Below the pieces are notes generated by a model that was given only the letters and a program-made list of their open reading frames with translations, had not been told where the DNA came from and ran no database searches. From positions 101,136 through 112,509 of the forward strand of contig NW_003109099.1 of NCBI RefSeq assembly GCF_000003605.2: 11,374 nucleotides of DNA, read 5' to 3'. Below are positions 1 to 8,100 of the stretch, one piece after another; within the stretch, counting starts at the first letter, position 1, and every line of letters begins with the position of its first letter. A program made the translations under genes and the position numbers. This DNA is from Saccoglossus kowalevskii. Its lineage: Eukaryota > Hemichordata > Enteropneusta > Harrimaniidae.

Positions 1-370
1 TTATATTTGTACGTCATCTAATCATATAGAAAGGAATTTTATTTAGCATTAGAAACCTCACTGAGAAACAATGTTGAATCTTCATCACTAATGAATAGTT
101 TTCTTTCAGGGGGGTTGAATTATAGGTTCAATTTCCTTTTTGGTGATACACTATGGAACATAAATGAAAATGTGGGAAATACCTCATCAGCTTTAATTAG
201 GAAATATGTAACTGATTTATGGCAATATAGAAAAGAAATGATAAATGTAATTTTTTATTTATGTATTACTGTTTTCATGCTGCCGATACAAAGGTTGAAT
301 AAACATTATTATTATTATTATACGTGAAAAAAAATAAATAGGAAAAAAAGTTTTGTTATTAGAGACTCAC
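1..370 (-). other. EDEM2: Start of the EDEM2 intron downstream of exon 371-582
   Basis: This begins with the GTGAGT donor at 370-365 and continues past the left edge. I looked on the minus strand for the next EDEM2 coding segment (a VGN.I...TG.W-like reading) and found none. On the plus strand the region holds an unrecognised 78-codon open frame (91-327) that runs into an ATT microsatellite. I do not call that frame a gene, because its end is the simple repeat itself. Confidence 0.8.
305..322. repeat. (ATT)n microsatellite
   Basis: About six ATT units directly follow the phrase GGTTGAATAAACATT. An AATAAA-like word followed by a trinucleotide run is the usual look of a non-LTR or other retroelement 3' tail in invertebrate genomes. 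The upstream 200 bp may therefore be a plus-strand retroelement end, but I do not recognise its protein reading. Confidence 0.7.
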
Positions 371-582
371 CAAACCAATTTCTGATCTTGTGGTCCACAA
401 TGACTGTAGTGCCTTCATTGCAATATTTTCGTATACTGGATTCCCAGTAAGTCGACTCAAAGTGCCAAATTCTATGATAAATGTACCAACTCCAGCAGTA
501 CAGGTAATTGGTGTTTCATTCTCAGGAACTCCAAACTGCAAGTTGACCGTACCATATGGCATACCAGTGGGCGTGTTAAAAG
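371..582 (-). CDS. EDEM2: EDEM2 internal exon (GH47 domain, TPTGMPYG to RSEIGL)
   Basis: This is a 212-nt coding exon of an EDEM2-type glycosyl hydrolase family 47 protein. EDEM2 acts in the endoplasmic reticulum, where it starts mannose trimming of misfolded glycoproteins for ER-associated degradation. Read on the minus strand, a T-rich tract ending in AG lies just before 582 and a GTGAGT donor follows at 370-365. The exon starts with the last two bases of a split Ala codon, then has 70 open codons and ends in phase 0. Visible motifs are [12 protein letters not shown] (from about residue 3), a possible N-glycosylation site [27 protein letters not shown], and RSEIGL at the end. The FxxEF glutamate matches the conserved LEF/VEF position of GH47 proteins. 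From memory, human EDEM2 has [25 protein letters not shown] and LWESRSDIGLVGN at this place, whereas EDEM1 and EDEM3 read differently (for example IPYPRVNL). The next exon downstream, expected to start with a VGN-like sequence, is outside the window. No stop or frameshift is seen. Confidence 0.96.
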
Positions 583-1599
583 CTAAAAAACAAAATAACA
601 TAATATTTGAAACTACCGGTATATACACAAGTGAGTTGATGTAACAGTCAATTACATTGTAGAAACCACGATGTGAGCTTTTATGATGGACGGTTATCAT
701 TAGAACAAATTGCTACATTTTCTTTTAACATATTTATTATGCTGTTGCTCATATAATTCCTAAAATAAAGTAAAATCACCGAAATATTTGGCACCAAGAA
801 ATTCATCAACCACCCATGAAAATGATGATTTTTGCACCATTTACCATTGGTTTCTATGGTAACATTTTTATTCATTTGCATATGGTGAACCAATACATCA
901 ATCTAAACTGCCTGAAATTTGAAATATTTTGAAATAAGAAAAACGTAAATACAGTTATTTTTAATATTTGTTTAATTTTTCATTTTGCAGAAAATAAATA
1001 CATATTGGCTTTACAAAATAGAAAACTGAAAACAACAGATAAAAACAAAAAGTAAACTGAGATGTTGGCTGTAGTGGTTTGTTAATTTTATTCAATTGCC
1101 CTCTCAATGCCAATTAGCTTTTTTCGGATTTTGATTTGATATCATTAAATATGTACAGACAGAGTTGGACATAAAGTTATTATCAGTTTACATAAGTTAA
1201 TTGTCTTGATTGTTTGATGAGCAGTGTTGGCGATGGTAGTTGAAGGATTCATTCATTTATCCCCAAGTGGCTCTCATTTCTGATAATGGACTTTGTCTTC
1301 GTTTAAAGCCAATTTATGTTTAATATGTTTGTTGTTTTTTAATGATGAATACAATAATTTTTCAGTATTGATTAATATATCTATTGCTATATACTGTATT
1401 TCTAAAGATGCAATACAATTATAATTATTATTATTAACCTTTTCACCACCAGACTTCCTCGCCTAAATTATTCTGCATTTTTTTCTTATATTCTACAATA
1501 TTTCTTGGAATGAACCCTAATTTTGAAGCCAACAGGGAAAATCAAAGAAAGCTTAGAAAGAACTCCTGTGTGCTGAGAGTATTGAAGACACATTAAAAA

Positions 1600-2515
1600 T
1601 TAATTCAAAATTACTTGTACATGAGATGGAAAAGCTGAAAACTAATTATGTACATCAGGTAACTAATATGAACAAATTTTAACCCAAAATTAATCAGGCC
1701 TGTCTTTTGTCCTAGAGTACTTATGTACCAAATTTTATTCAAATGTGATGATCAGTAATTGAGATATCAGTGTTAATTAATTATGTTAATTAGGTGATTA
1801 ATAAACATAAATATTTACCAAAAACTAATTGGGTCTCTGCATAGTTCTAGATTCATTGAAATGTGATGATGAGTACTCTTTAAAAGTGTCATTAAATTCC
1901 AATTCGTGGTTCTTTATATATCAGTGGAACATTCATGGAACAAAATAGATAATTAATATCCACAATTATTTACCCTAAAACTAGTCAGGTCTCTGCATAG
2001 TCCTAGAAGATCTATGTAGCAAGTCTCATTGAAATATGATGATTAGTACTTGGCAAAAAGCTGAAAATTAACTAATTATGCTAATAAGGTAATTAGTATG
2101 CACAAACATTTACCCAAAAACTAATCATGGGTCTGCACAGTTCTTAAGTAACTATGTACCAAGTGTCATTGAATGATAGCAAATGCTGAAAATTAATTAA
2201 TTATGCAAATTAGGTAATTAATATGTACTGATATTACCCTGAAAACTATCAGGTCTGTGCATTGTCCTATGATATCTATGTAACAAGTTTTATTGAAATG
2301 TAATGATTAGTAATTGAGATATCAGTGGAAAAGCTGAAAATTGTGCTAAGTTTCAGTCATGGAACAACTAAAAATCAGCTAATTATCATGCAAATTAGGT
2401 AATTAATATGCATCGTTTTTCACCAAAACCTAATCAAATCTGCGTATTGGCCCAGAGCATCTATGCACCAAGTTTCATCAAAAATCAATGTATTGTTCTT
2501 GAGATATCAGTGGAA
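1600..2515. repeat. About six degenerate tandem units of 120-185 bp inside the piggyBac-like element
   Basis: A recurring order of short phrases can be followed: GAAAAGCTGAAAATTAATT, then ATGCAAATTAGGTAATTAAT, then ATTTACCCAAAAACTAATC, then GGTCTCTGCATAGTCCTAG, then TATGTACCAAGTTTCATTGA, then GTAATTGAGATATCAGTGG. The CTGCATAGTCCTAG-type anchor appears at about 1695, 1831, 1987, 2129, 2251 and 2436, so spacing ranges from 122 to 185 bp. The units differ by many substitutions and small indels, so the array is old or has been shuffled. No coding frame follows the repeat period. Confidence 0.78.
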
Positions 2516-2552
2516 CAGACGGACACACATACACACATACATACAGACAAAC
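2516..2552. repeat. CAGAC / ACAC / ATAC simple repeat
   Basis: A short purine/pyrimidine-alternating tract of CAGACGGACACAC followed by ACAT and ACAG units. It comes straight after the last tandem unit and before the terminal hairpin of the piggyBac-like element. Confidence 0.75.
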
Positions 2553-2562
2553 TAACTGCAAA

Positions 2563-2594
2563 GACTCCCATTGTGTGCTTTGCACACGGGAGTC
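2563..2594. repeat. Strong hairpin near the right end of the piggyBac-like element
   Basis: The arms GACTCCC and GGGAGTC pair perfectly, followed inward by GTGTGC and GCACAC around a TTT loop. A three-base ATT bulge lies on the left arm. A related phrase, ACTCCTGTGTGCT, lies at 1562-1574 near the other end, so the element seems to carry mirrored subterminal motifs. Confidence 0.75.
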
Positions 2595-3242
2595 AATTAT
2601 AGTCAATTTTCAGTTTTTACTCCAAAAATTTGGCAAATTTTGTCCCAATGTCCTGAAGGAAAGTATAGACTATAAACAAGACTATTTTGTAAATTTGTGA
2701 TGAAAAGAGGAAACTGGTGGTGAAAAGGTTAAAGCCAAAATATCCACTGCATTTGCATATGGATTTCAAATGAAATGATTCAATATGATATTGTCTACAT
2801 AAGAAATGCCTAGCATAATATTTTGTATTTTCTGTATTCATAATTAAATTACAATTCTGCTGCTTTTCCACAATGACTGTACACAATGGTATTTAACAAA
2901 TAATAATATGATGCAAGATCTAAATTTCTGTGTGACACACAGTACATGACAAGGAGTTAAATAGCTTCCATTTAAAGAGTTTTGAGAACATTGTATGTAT
3001 CTATGAATGATCTGGAATTGAAAAACTCCAAGATCTGTTGATAATGTGGTGTTATATGAAGTTAAACTAAAAATAAAGTTGATAAAATCTGGAAACACAT
3101 CATAGAGATCTACGAGTCTAGATTTAATTGTGCAAATTAATTGATATGTATATATGAAAAATTACATTAAATTAGATTTTCTGGTTCAAACCCTTTGAGT
3201 GTTATTATAGATTTAAATTTTTCCACTGTTTTTGTATTGCAG

Positions 3243-3494
3243 TTTAATCCTTATGAAAGCAAAATCAATCTAAAGTTGATAAGGTATTTGCTTGCCAGTA
3301 ATTCCAGTTATGATTATATAAATAATTGCATAAATTTTTCTATTTACTGTGAATTTTCAATTTGATTGTATATTTGTTTTTGCAGAGCCAATGATTGCCT
3401 GTTACATCATGTTTGTCATGATCAATCTGTGTTTATTCCCGGCAGATGTCTAAAAAACGATGAGACAACTGTTTCCAGTTTTTCTGCGTCATAA
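3243..3494 (+). other. Candidate pair of plus-strand exons, unknown protein C-terminus
   Basis: A long pyrimidine tract ends in TTGCAG at 3242. Then come 41 open bases to a GTATTT donor at 3284, a 102-bp candidate intron with a T-rich TTTTTGCAG acceptor at 3385, and 109 bases ending in TAA at 3492-3494. The two pieces join in phase. They read FNPYESKINLKLI, then R (split codon), then ANDCLLHHVCHDQ, SVFIPGRCLKND and ETTVSSFSAS. The second piece is visibly less AT-rich than its surroundings. I recognise no family. It could be the last two exons of a gene nested antisense in the EDEM2 intron, a decayed gene fragment, or chance, since 49 open codons are not long for a search of this size. No convincing upstream exon was found. 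Confidence 0.25.
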
Positions 3495-3566
3495 TTGCAA
3501 AGAAAAATTATATTACCACCCTCGCAACTTTAATAAAACATACTTAAAATTATTTCCACTTGGAAT

Positions 3567-3723
3567 TAATTTTCGCTATTTTCGCCGAAGGGATGGTTCA
3601 GTTATATATTTTATATTCAAGTCATCAAAAATCAGTAAAAAAAAAAATTTCATACAAAAACACGCAAAAAGTCTTTTCAGCGAAAATTATATCCAGCCAA
3701 AAAAAGAAGTATTTAACAGTATT
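3567..3723. mobile_element. Partial MITE-like palindrome related to the element at 4231-4441
   Basis: TAATTTTCGCT at 3567-3577 is matched by the perfect inverted copy AGCGAAAATTA at 3679-3689. The right side continues to TTTAACAGTATT (3712-3723), close to the TTTTACAGTATT terminus of the better preserved MITE at 4231-4441, which also carries TTTCGCTG and CAGCGAAA internally. A matching left terminus was not found, so the copy appears truncated or diverged. Confidence 0.4.
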
Positions 3724-3839
3724 GCATGAATGCCTGCTATACAACAGGACCTACTGTAGTGAAGGTATTTAAAGGCACTTAAAGCGATATACAATATAAC
3801 CATCAGTGTCAGGAAGCAGGGTCTTACTTGACATCTTAA

Positions 3840-4050
3840 TGCCTGCTGTCAATTTTGTAATTTTATATTAGATTGTATTTTAGAGATTTTGTTTTATTTA
3901 GTAATTTAGTGATTGTATTTGTTATTTGTTTTTTAGTATATTGTGTTTTTGTTTTGTTTTTTATATATATATATTTCTCCTTGTACTTTGTGACCATTTT
4001 CTTTCCCTCCGGGGATTGTGTAAGAGTCAATAAGTAAATACAGTAAATAC
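3840..4050 (+). mobile_element. Possible 3' end of a non-LTR retrotransposon
   Basis: A T-rich run (TTTGTTATTTGTTTTTTAG, then a TA tract at 3961-3975) leads to CCCTCCGGGGATTGTG, then CAATAAGTAAATACAG with a near-exact 9-bp GTAAATACA duplication at about 4034-4051. T-rich 3' untranslated sequence followed by a short tandem tail is typical of CR1/Jockey-like non-LTR elements. No reverse transcriptase reading is visible before it, so this is a guess from style. Confidence 0.3.
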
Positions 4051-4230
4051 AGTTAAACCTCTGGCTTTCAGAAGAGAATCAATTTTTAGTCTCCCATTTC
4101 CCATATATGCGATTATTGTATTACATTTTACTTGATCTTTATCATTCCAGATAAAATTAAAAATTATTTGTTTCATACTTTTAATAACTGAATTAGATGT
4201 TTAAACATAAATAAATGGTGATATCCCAAA

Positions 4231-4441
4231 TACTGTAAAATGACTAATTTTAACTGGGTTAAAATTTCGCTGATTTACCATTTCAGGCATATTAGGTGGA
4301 TTTTAAATTCAAAGTTTTATCATTTAGATAATGTGTTCTATGCTATATTTTACATATTCACTGGGTTTTAATTTAGCGCATTTTCCAGTCAGCGAAATAA
4401 GCAAAATTAAAACCCTGTGATTAATTAACCCTTTTACAGTA
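4231..4441. mobile_element. TA-flanked MITE (Tc1/mariner-like style)
   Basis: The 5' end reads TA-CTGTAAAA (4231-4240) and the 3' end TTTTACAG-TA (4432-4441), a perfect 8-bp inverted repeat flanked by TA on both sides. The match resumes inward as TAATT/AATTA. The interior is itself palindromic: CACTGGGTTTTAATTT at 4359-4374 pairs with AAAATTAAAACCCTGTG at 4403-4419, with CGCTGA and TCAGCGAAA words on the two sides. Length is 211 bp including both TAs, with no coding potential. Short, AT-rich, TA-duplicating elements are normally mobilised by Tc1/mariner-type transposases, but the family assignment is inferred only from these features. Confidence 0.65.
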
Positions 4442-4797
4442 TTCGTAAAATTTGCAGACAGCACATCTGTTTTTATCTTTTTATTAAATTTAATATAAAA
4501 ATTCTCATTATAATTATTTTATCTTATGTTATGTCAATGAACATAAACATAATAATAATCCATAAAAATTATTGATACAAATAATTGATTTTTTATTGGT
4601 AAAACATATGATATAATTGGCATTTATTGATAACTTTAACCGTCTGTGGGTTTCTGTGGATGCTGTTTCCATGTACTGATAATTCAAATTGCTGCAACAA
4701 AAAAGGTAGGATACGAGGTCAGATTGATAAAATTAAATAAATATTGGTAAGTGTATAATTTGAATTTTAAATATATATATTTTTAGATATTATTTAT

Positions 4798-5324
4798 ATA
4801 GTTCCCTAGAACAAGTCTAGTCCATGACCTTTGAAAAGAATAAACAAAATAAACAGTAAATAATAATATCAATAAATTATATATAGTACATAGTTTTGTA
4901 AATAATTGAATAGACCCAAAATCTTAAATTAAAAAAAAAAATAAACTGATTTGTTGTCTATTGTTTGGAGAAAAAAAACACTTAATCATACATAATCAAA
5001 ACAGTGATAATCAACTTACAAGGGAAAAGTATAGATAAAAACATATGAAATAAAATTATAGTAGACATTTCGTCATTTCACCGATTAGGAGAGCATTTTT
5101 TTTAATTTGAATTTAAATGTGTGTCTGTTCATTACCGGTACATTTTTGATTGTGCTAGGGAGGGAATTCCAATGGTTTGTTGCAATAAATTGAATTTTTT
5201 TTCGGCATAAAGTTAGATTCATTTTGGGAATATAAAAACTATCAGCCATTGCTAGACGTGTTGCATAATTAAACCGGTCCTTCACAAATACTGCATTCAG
5301 ATGAATGTACTTGGCACATGCTAG
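4798..5324 (-). mobile_element. 5'-truncated non-LTR retrotransposon 3' end
   Basis: On the minus strand this holds the C-terminal tail of a reverse transcriptase open frame (5324 to 5085), a 3' untranslated region of about 280 bp, and a terminal stem-loop CTAGA-ACAAG-TCTAG (4806-4820). An AT-rich stretch with TATATA runs follows. A small stem-loop close to the 3' end is common in CR1/L2-type elements. The 5' side is lost, which is the usual fate of such insertions. The exact boundaries are uncertain; 4798 is where the recognisable unique sequence fades into AT-rich repeats. Confidence 0.6.
5085..5324 (-). pseudogene. Reverse transcriptase C-terminal fragment (CR1/Jockey-like)
   Basis: About 79 open codons end in TAA at 5085-5087 and are bounded upstream by an in-frame TGA at 5327-5325. 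The reading contains KYIHLNAVFVKDRFNYATR, FYIPKMNLTLCRK, FIATNHWNSLPSTIKN and FKFKLKKMLS. The order YxTR, then F.IP, then WNSLP..IK, then FK.KLKK at the very end is the standard C-terminus of reverse transcriptases of animal non-LTR retrotransposons, just after the thumb region. The catalytic palm (the YxDD block) and the endonuclease are absent. It is a dead remnant with no role for the host gene. It lies in the same orientation as EDEM2, so its stop and 3' sequence would be part of the EDEM2 pre-mRNA. Confidence 0.75.
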
Positions 5325-6354
5325 TCAACACATGCTGAAAACACTCTGACATGAGCTGAAAATGGATTCCTTGAGTCTGCACAGATAATCCTCGGCACAT
5401 GTTCGTCTTAACGTTAGTGGATCAGCTTGGATTGAATGTTGGTAGAAGGTTTTCACAAAAAATAATTATTGCATATGAACTTGACAAAAATTGAAAATCC
5501 TAGTTAAATTCACAAAGTTTGATTGATTATTATTGTGAAACATGGTGCTATGCTTGCTTATAGGAATAATGCATTCTGGGTGTCCAACTACAAAATGCAT
5601 TCACACATGGAATGTGGTAACTGTAAGGGGTGTATTTTTTAATGCACATTTTAGTTTTTCCCTATAATATGTTACTTGACATACCTCAGTGTTCTCTCTA
5701 GAAACAGAAGCATGGAATAATTTGCCATAACAATAATAATATGTTAATCACCACTATTGTATTAATTGTTATGCTAAATTTTGTTTATCCAAAATTAAAC
5801 AGTTGGGAACTCCTACTCTATAATGTCCAGGGCAGAACTCTGTGACTTTTAAGTTTATTGATTTTTTTCATAGTGAGGTATCTGGAAACTTGCTGTAATT
5901 TTATCAAATTATCAAAGAACATGCAATATTTTGCAATTTGCTAGTATTTGTTATGGTGTATATTATTTCTACAAATCTCAATTGTCAGTTTATGGATTAA
6001 AATCTTTATCAGCACATGCAGAAAGCTGTCTAAACATGGCTAAAGGCACATTGATCTGGATAGATTTTTGTAACTACCGGGTAGAACGTTTATGATATGT
6101 TTTGCCAGGGCTGTTGATGCAATAAACATTGATAAGAGTTATTGTTTCAAGGACTGCAGTTGCACAAGAGATAACAAAGACATTGAAACGTTCGTTGAAA
6201 TGTTTGTCGTGAAATTCAGGTGCATTAAATTTTTTTTTGGAGTCTCTCAAATTTGTTTTTGACCTATGTCAACCCACCAGAGTGAATTACAACACTAATA
6301 TTTGTTCCCTGGGAATCTGTAATCGAATAATACAAATGGTGTCTAATTTTCGAA

Positions 6355-6620
6355 CTGCATTTATTAACTTTACATTTACATGGCCATCTGACGCATGCGC
6401 ATGCTCTCCGAAATTTGACAATAGCACAAGCCCAAATAGACTTCCTGTTCAACGCGTCTTTGATTGTAATCAATAATGTTTATGTCGCCGTAAGACACAC
6501 TCCCGAACTTGACAACATTCACTCTCAGACAACAAATGAATGGAAATATCAGTTAAATCACTCAAGAAGACAGATGATTCGATTGATAGCCGGAATAGGT
6601 GTATTTAGTGTTTATTTCTA
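6355..6620. other. Locally GC-richer patch with palindromic GCATGCGCATGC
   Basis: This stretch has more CpG and fewer A/T runs than the rest of the intron, including ACGCATGCGCATGC at 6391-6404, CAACGCGTC near 6452 and TCGCCG near 6486. GCATGCGCATGC (6393-6404) is a perfect 12-bp palindrome and is close to the NRF1 consensus. Open frames on both strands here are short and resemble nothing I know. It may be a buried transposable-element fragment or a regulatory patch. Confidence 0.35.
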
Positions 6621-6944
6621 AGCAATTGTGATTCTCAATTTCCATGTGTCATATTGCTGGTATGGACGGTGACGGCTGACAGACTGTTTCGTTTCTGGAG
6701 CCTTCTTTCTATCTTTTTTTTTTCTATTCTGATGTAAAACCTGCAGCACTACGGAAAGTGACAATTCCCTTTGTTTTTAAATCTCATTTATTAGGATTTT
6801 CGTATGAAGTTATGTTATCATTATAGCAAGGAAAAATAATAATTCCTTTCGTCAAGGTTATATAATGGATTCTATGATTAATATATCATGGGTATTTTTG
6901 TAAAGTGTACCTGTGTGTATTAAAGTGTATTAGTATTAGCCATA

Positions 6945-7072
6945 GCGTGTATTAAATTGTTTACAAACAAGTGTCTACCCATGAGCGTTTTTAGCGTGTG
7001 TTGTTATCGTCGCTTGAGACTCAATTCCCGAGTGTGCAGAGGACAACCCTCCTGCTTTAAAATATGCACATC
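6945..7072 (+). repeat. Diverged direct repeat, copy A
   Basis: From 6976 the sequence TACCCATGAGC, TTTTAGCGTGTGTTGTTATC, GACTCAATT and GTGTGCAG aligns in the same order with copy B beginning at 8005 (TACCCATGAGC, TTTAGCACGCATTGTTATC, GACTCAATT, ATGTGCAG). Weaker similarity extends about 30-35 bases upstream (ATTAAATTGTTTACAAACAA against ATAAAATTGAAACAAAACAA). The family is not recognised. Confidence 0.6.
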
Positions 7073-7530
7073 ATTAAAATGATAAAAACCTCAAATGCAA
7101 CCATGGTACACATACAAAGTAAACAGAACTATCAAGAGTGATTTTGGATTAGTTAAAAATTTGACAACATGCTGTAACATTATATCTAATTGGTGGTGGG
7201 AATTGACAAGCCAGTTTCCATAAATAAATTTTCGAAAAAAAGACTGACCTTGAAATACACCCATCATTGTTGCTTATGGAATATTTTATATTGGAATTCC
7301 TTAATTTTATTTGTTGTATTGCATTAGTGAGTTAAATTGTCAAATATTTCTCTGTCGAAGTAAGAAACTAGGGGGCAATATCAGAGTATGGGTCTTTAGG
7401 AACTCCTGACAAAGCAACTGCACAAATTATTAGGAAAAATTAACAGCTCCCAAGGATGGTATTTGCAGATTAACACCAGTTGTTAATGACACAATAAACA
7501 TTAATTCTCAACTCTGATGAAAGGACTAAT

Positions 7531-7584
7531 TACTGCGACAAAGCCCTATCCACTGTGAAAGCAACTCACCGCGAAAGCCACTCA
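7531..7584. repeat. Short degenerate 16-bp tandem repeat
   Basis: CACTGTGAAAGCAACT (7551-7566) is followed by CACCGCGAAAGCCACT (7567-7582), 13 of 16 positions identical. A weaker unit, ACTGCGACAAAGCC, lies just upstream. Confidence 0.5.
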
Positions 7585-7906
7585 TCATGTACTACTAGTA
7601 TTAATATTAAATTTAAATCTTCTAGACCTTCAGTCACGTTTCTTCTAAGAGTAACATTTTTACTCTGGTTTCCATTCTGCATGCATATAATATGATTTGC
7701 CCTCTCACAGTCTTATCCTCATTATTGGTACCAACACGTGTTCATTCAACTCGTACAATATGCAATACGTCTCATGTAACAGCATTATATCATTACTTTT
7801 CCGTTTCTACAAATCAGCTATTTTTTTCCCTTTTAAGTTGTTCCTAATTCACCTTACTGTCAGTAATAGGAGTCCAAATGCATATTCATCCATAATTTAA
7901 AATACA

Positions 7907-7969
7907 ACACACCACACACCACATCAATAAGGCAGCCATGCACTGTCATGGTGGTGGTGCACATGGCTG
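7907..7969. repeat. CACACC simple repeat and adjacent hairpin
   Basis: ACACCACACACCACA is followed by a hairpin whose arms CAGCCATG-CAC (7933-7943) and GTGCACATGGCTG (7957-7969) pair around a GGTGGTGG-rich loop. GGCAGCCAT at 7931-7939 also has an inverted partner, ATGGCTGCC, at 8239-8247. Confidence 0.5.
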
Positions 7970-8100
7970 AATAAAATTGAAACAAAACAATATTTTAATG
8001 CATGTACCCATGAGCCTTTGGGCCTTTAGCACGCATTGTTATCATTGTGCTTATGACTCAATTAATGTGCAGCTGATGACTCCTCAGCTAGATGCCTTTA
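7970..8100 (+). repeat. Diverged direct repeat, copy B
   Basis: Second copy of the repeat described at 6945-7072, about 1.03 kb downstream in the same orientation. It differs by substitutions and small indels (for example extra bases CTTTGGGC after the shared TACCCATGAGC). The copies are too diverged to be a recent duplication of this locus and are more likely two members of a dispersed family. Confidence 0.6.

Larger units (their letters stand above)
1434..2732. mobile_element. Non-autonomous piggyBac-like element with TTAA target duplications
   Basis: The left end reads TTAACCTTTTCACCACCAG at 1434-1452, and the right end is its exact reverse complement at 2714-2732. The match continues inward with one gap and one mismatch (…CTTCCTC against …TTTCCTC), giving terminal inverted repeats of about 26 bp including the target site. 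TTAA on both sides and termini beginning CC are the hallmark of the piggyBac superfamily. The 1.29-kb interior has no transposase open frame, so the element is non-autonomous and would depend on a transposase encoded elsewhere. The interior is made of degenerate tandem units, an AC/AT-rich microsatellite and a strong hairpin. It sits inside the EDEM2 intron, so it would be carried in the primary transcript. Confidence 0.82.

Noticed and set aside
390-644. 84-codon plus-strand open frame over the EDEM2 exon
   Set aside because: It is the antisense shadow of the real coding exon on the minus strand, whose splice sites and protein match are clear.
681-893. 70-codon minus-strand open frame
   Set aside because: It lies in intron sequence, resembles no family, and is interrupted by no splice signals that would link it to EDEM2. 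The EDEM2 reading already joins perfectly without it.
2617-3098. Two overlapping minus-strand open frames of 84-89 codons
   Set aside because: The reading is low in complexity for AT-rich DNA, partly inside the transposon end, with no recognised motif.
3460-3772. Plus-strand open frames of 70-89 codons
   Set aside because: They are rich in Lys, Phe, Ile and Ser as expected from A/T runs, and they cross the MITE-like palindrome at 3567-3723.
5791-5842. GTTGGGAACTCCTACTCTA, similar to hAT-type transposon termini
   Set aside because: No inverted partner or 8-bp target duplication was found nearby, so the resemblance alone is too weak.
6237-6621. Overlapping open frames on both strands in the GC-richer patch
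   Set aside because: Three different frames are open over the same bases, none resembles a protein family, and none has convincing splice or start context.
7512-7535. CTGATGA word suggesting a hammerhead ribozyme core
   Set aside because: The stem II and GAAA core expected after it are absent. Other CTGATGA words on both strands fail the same test.
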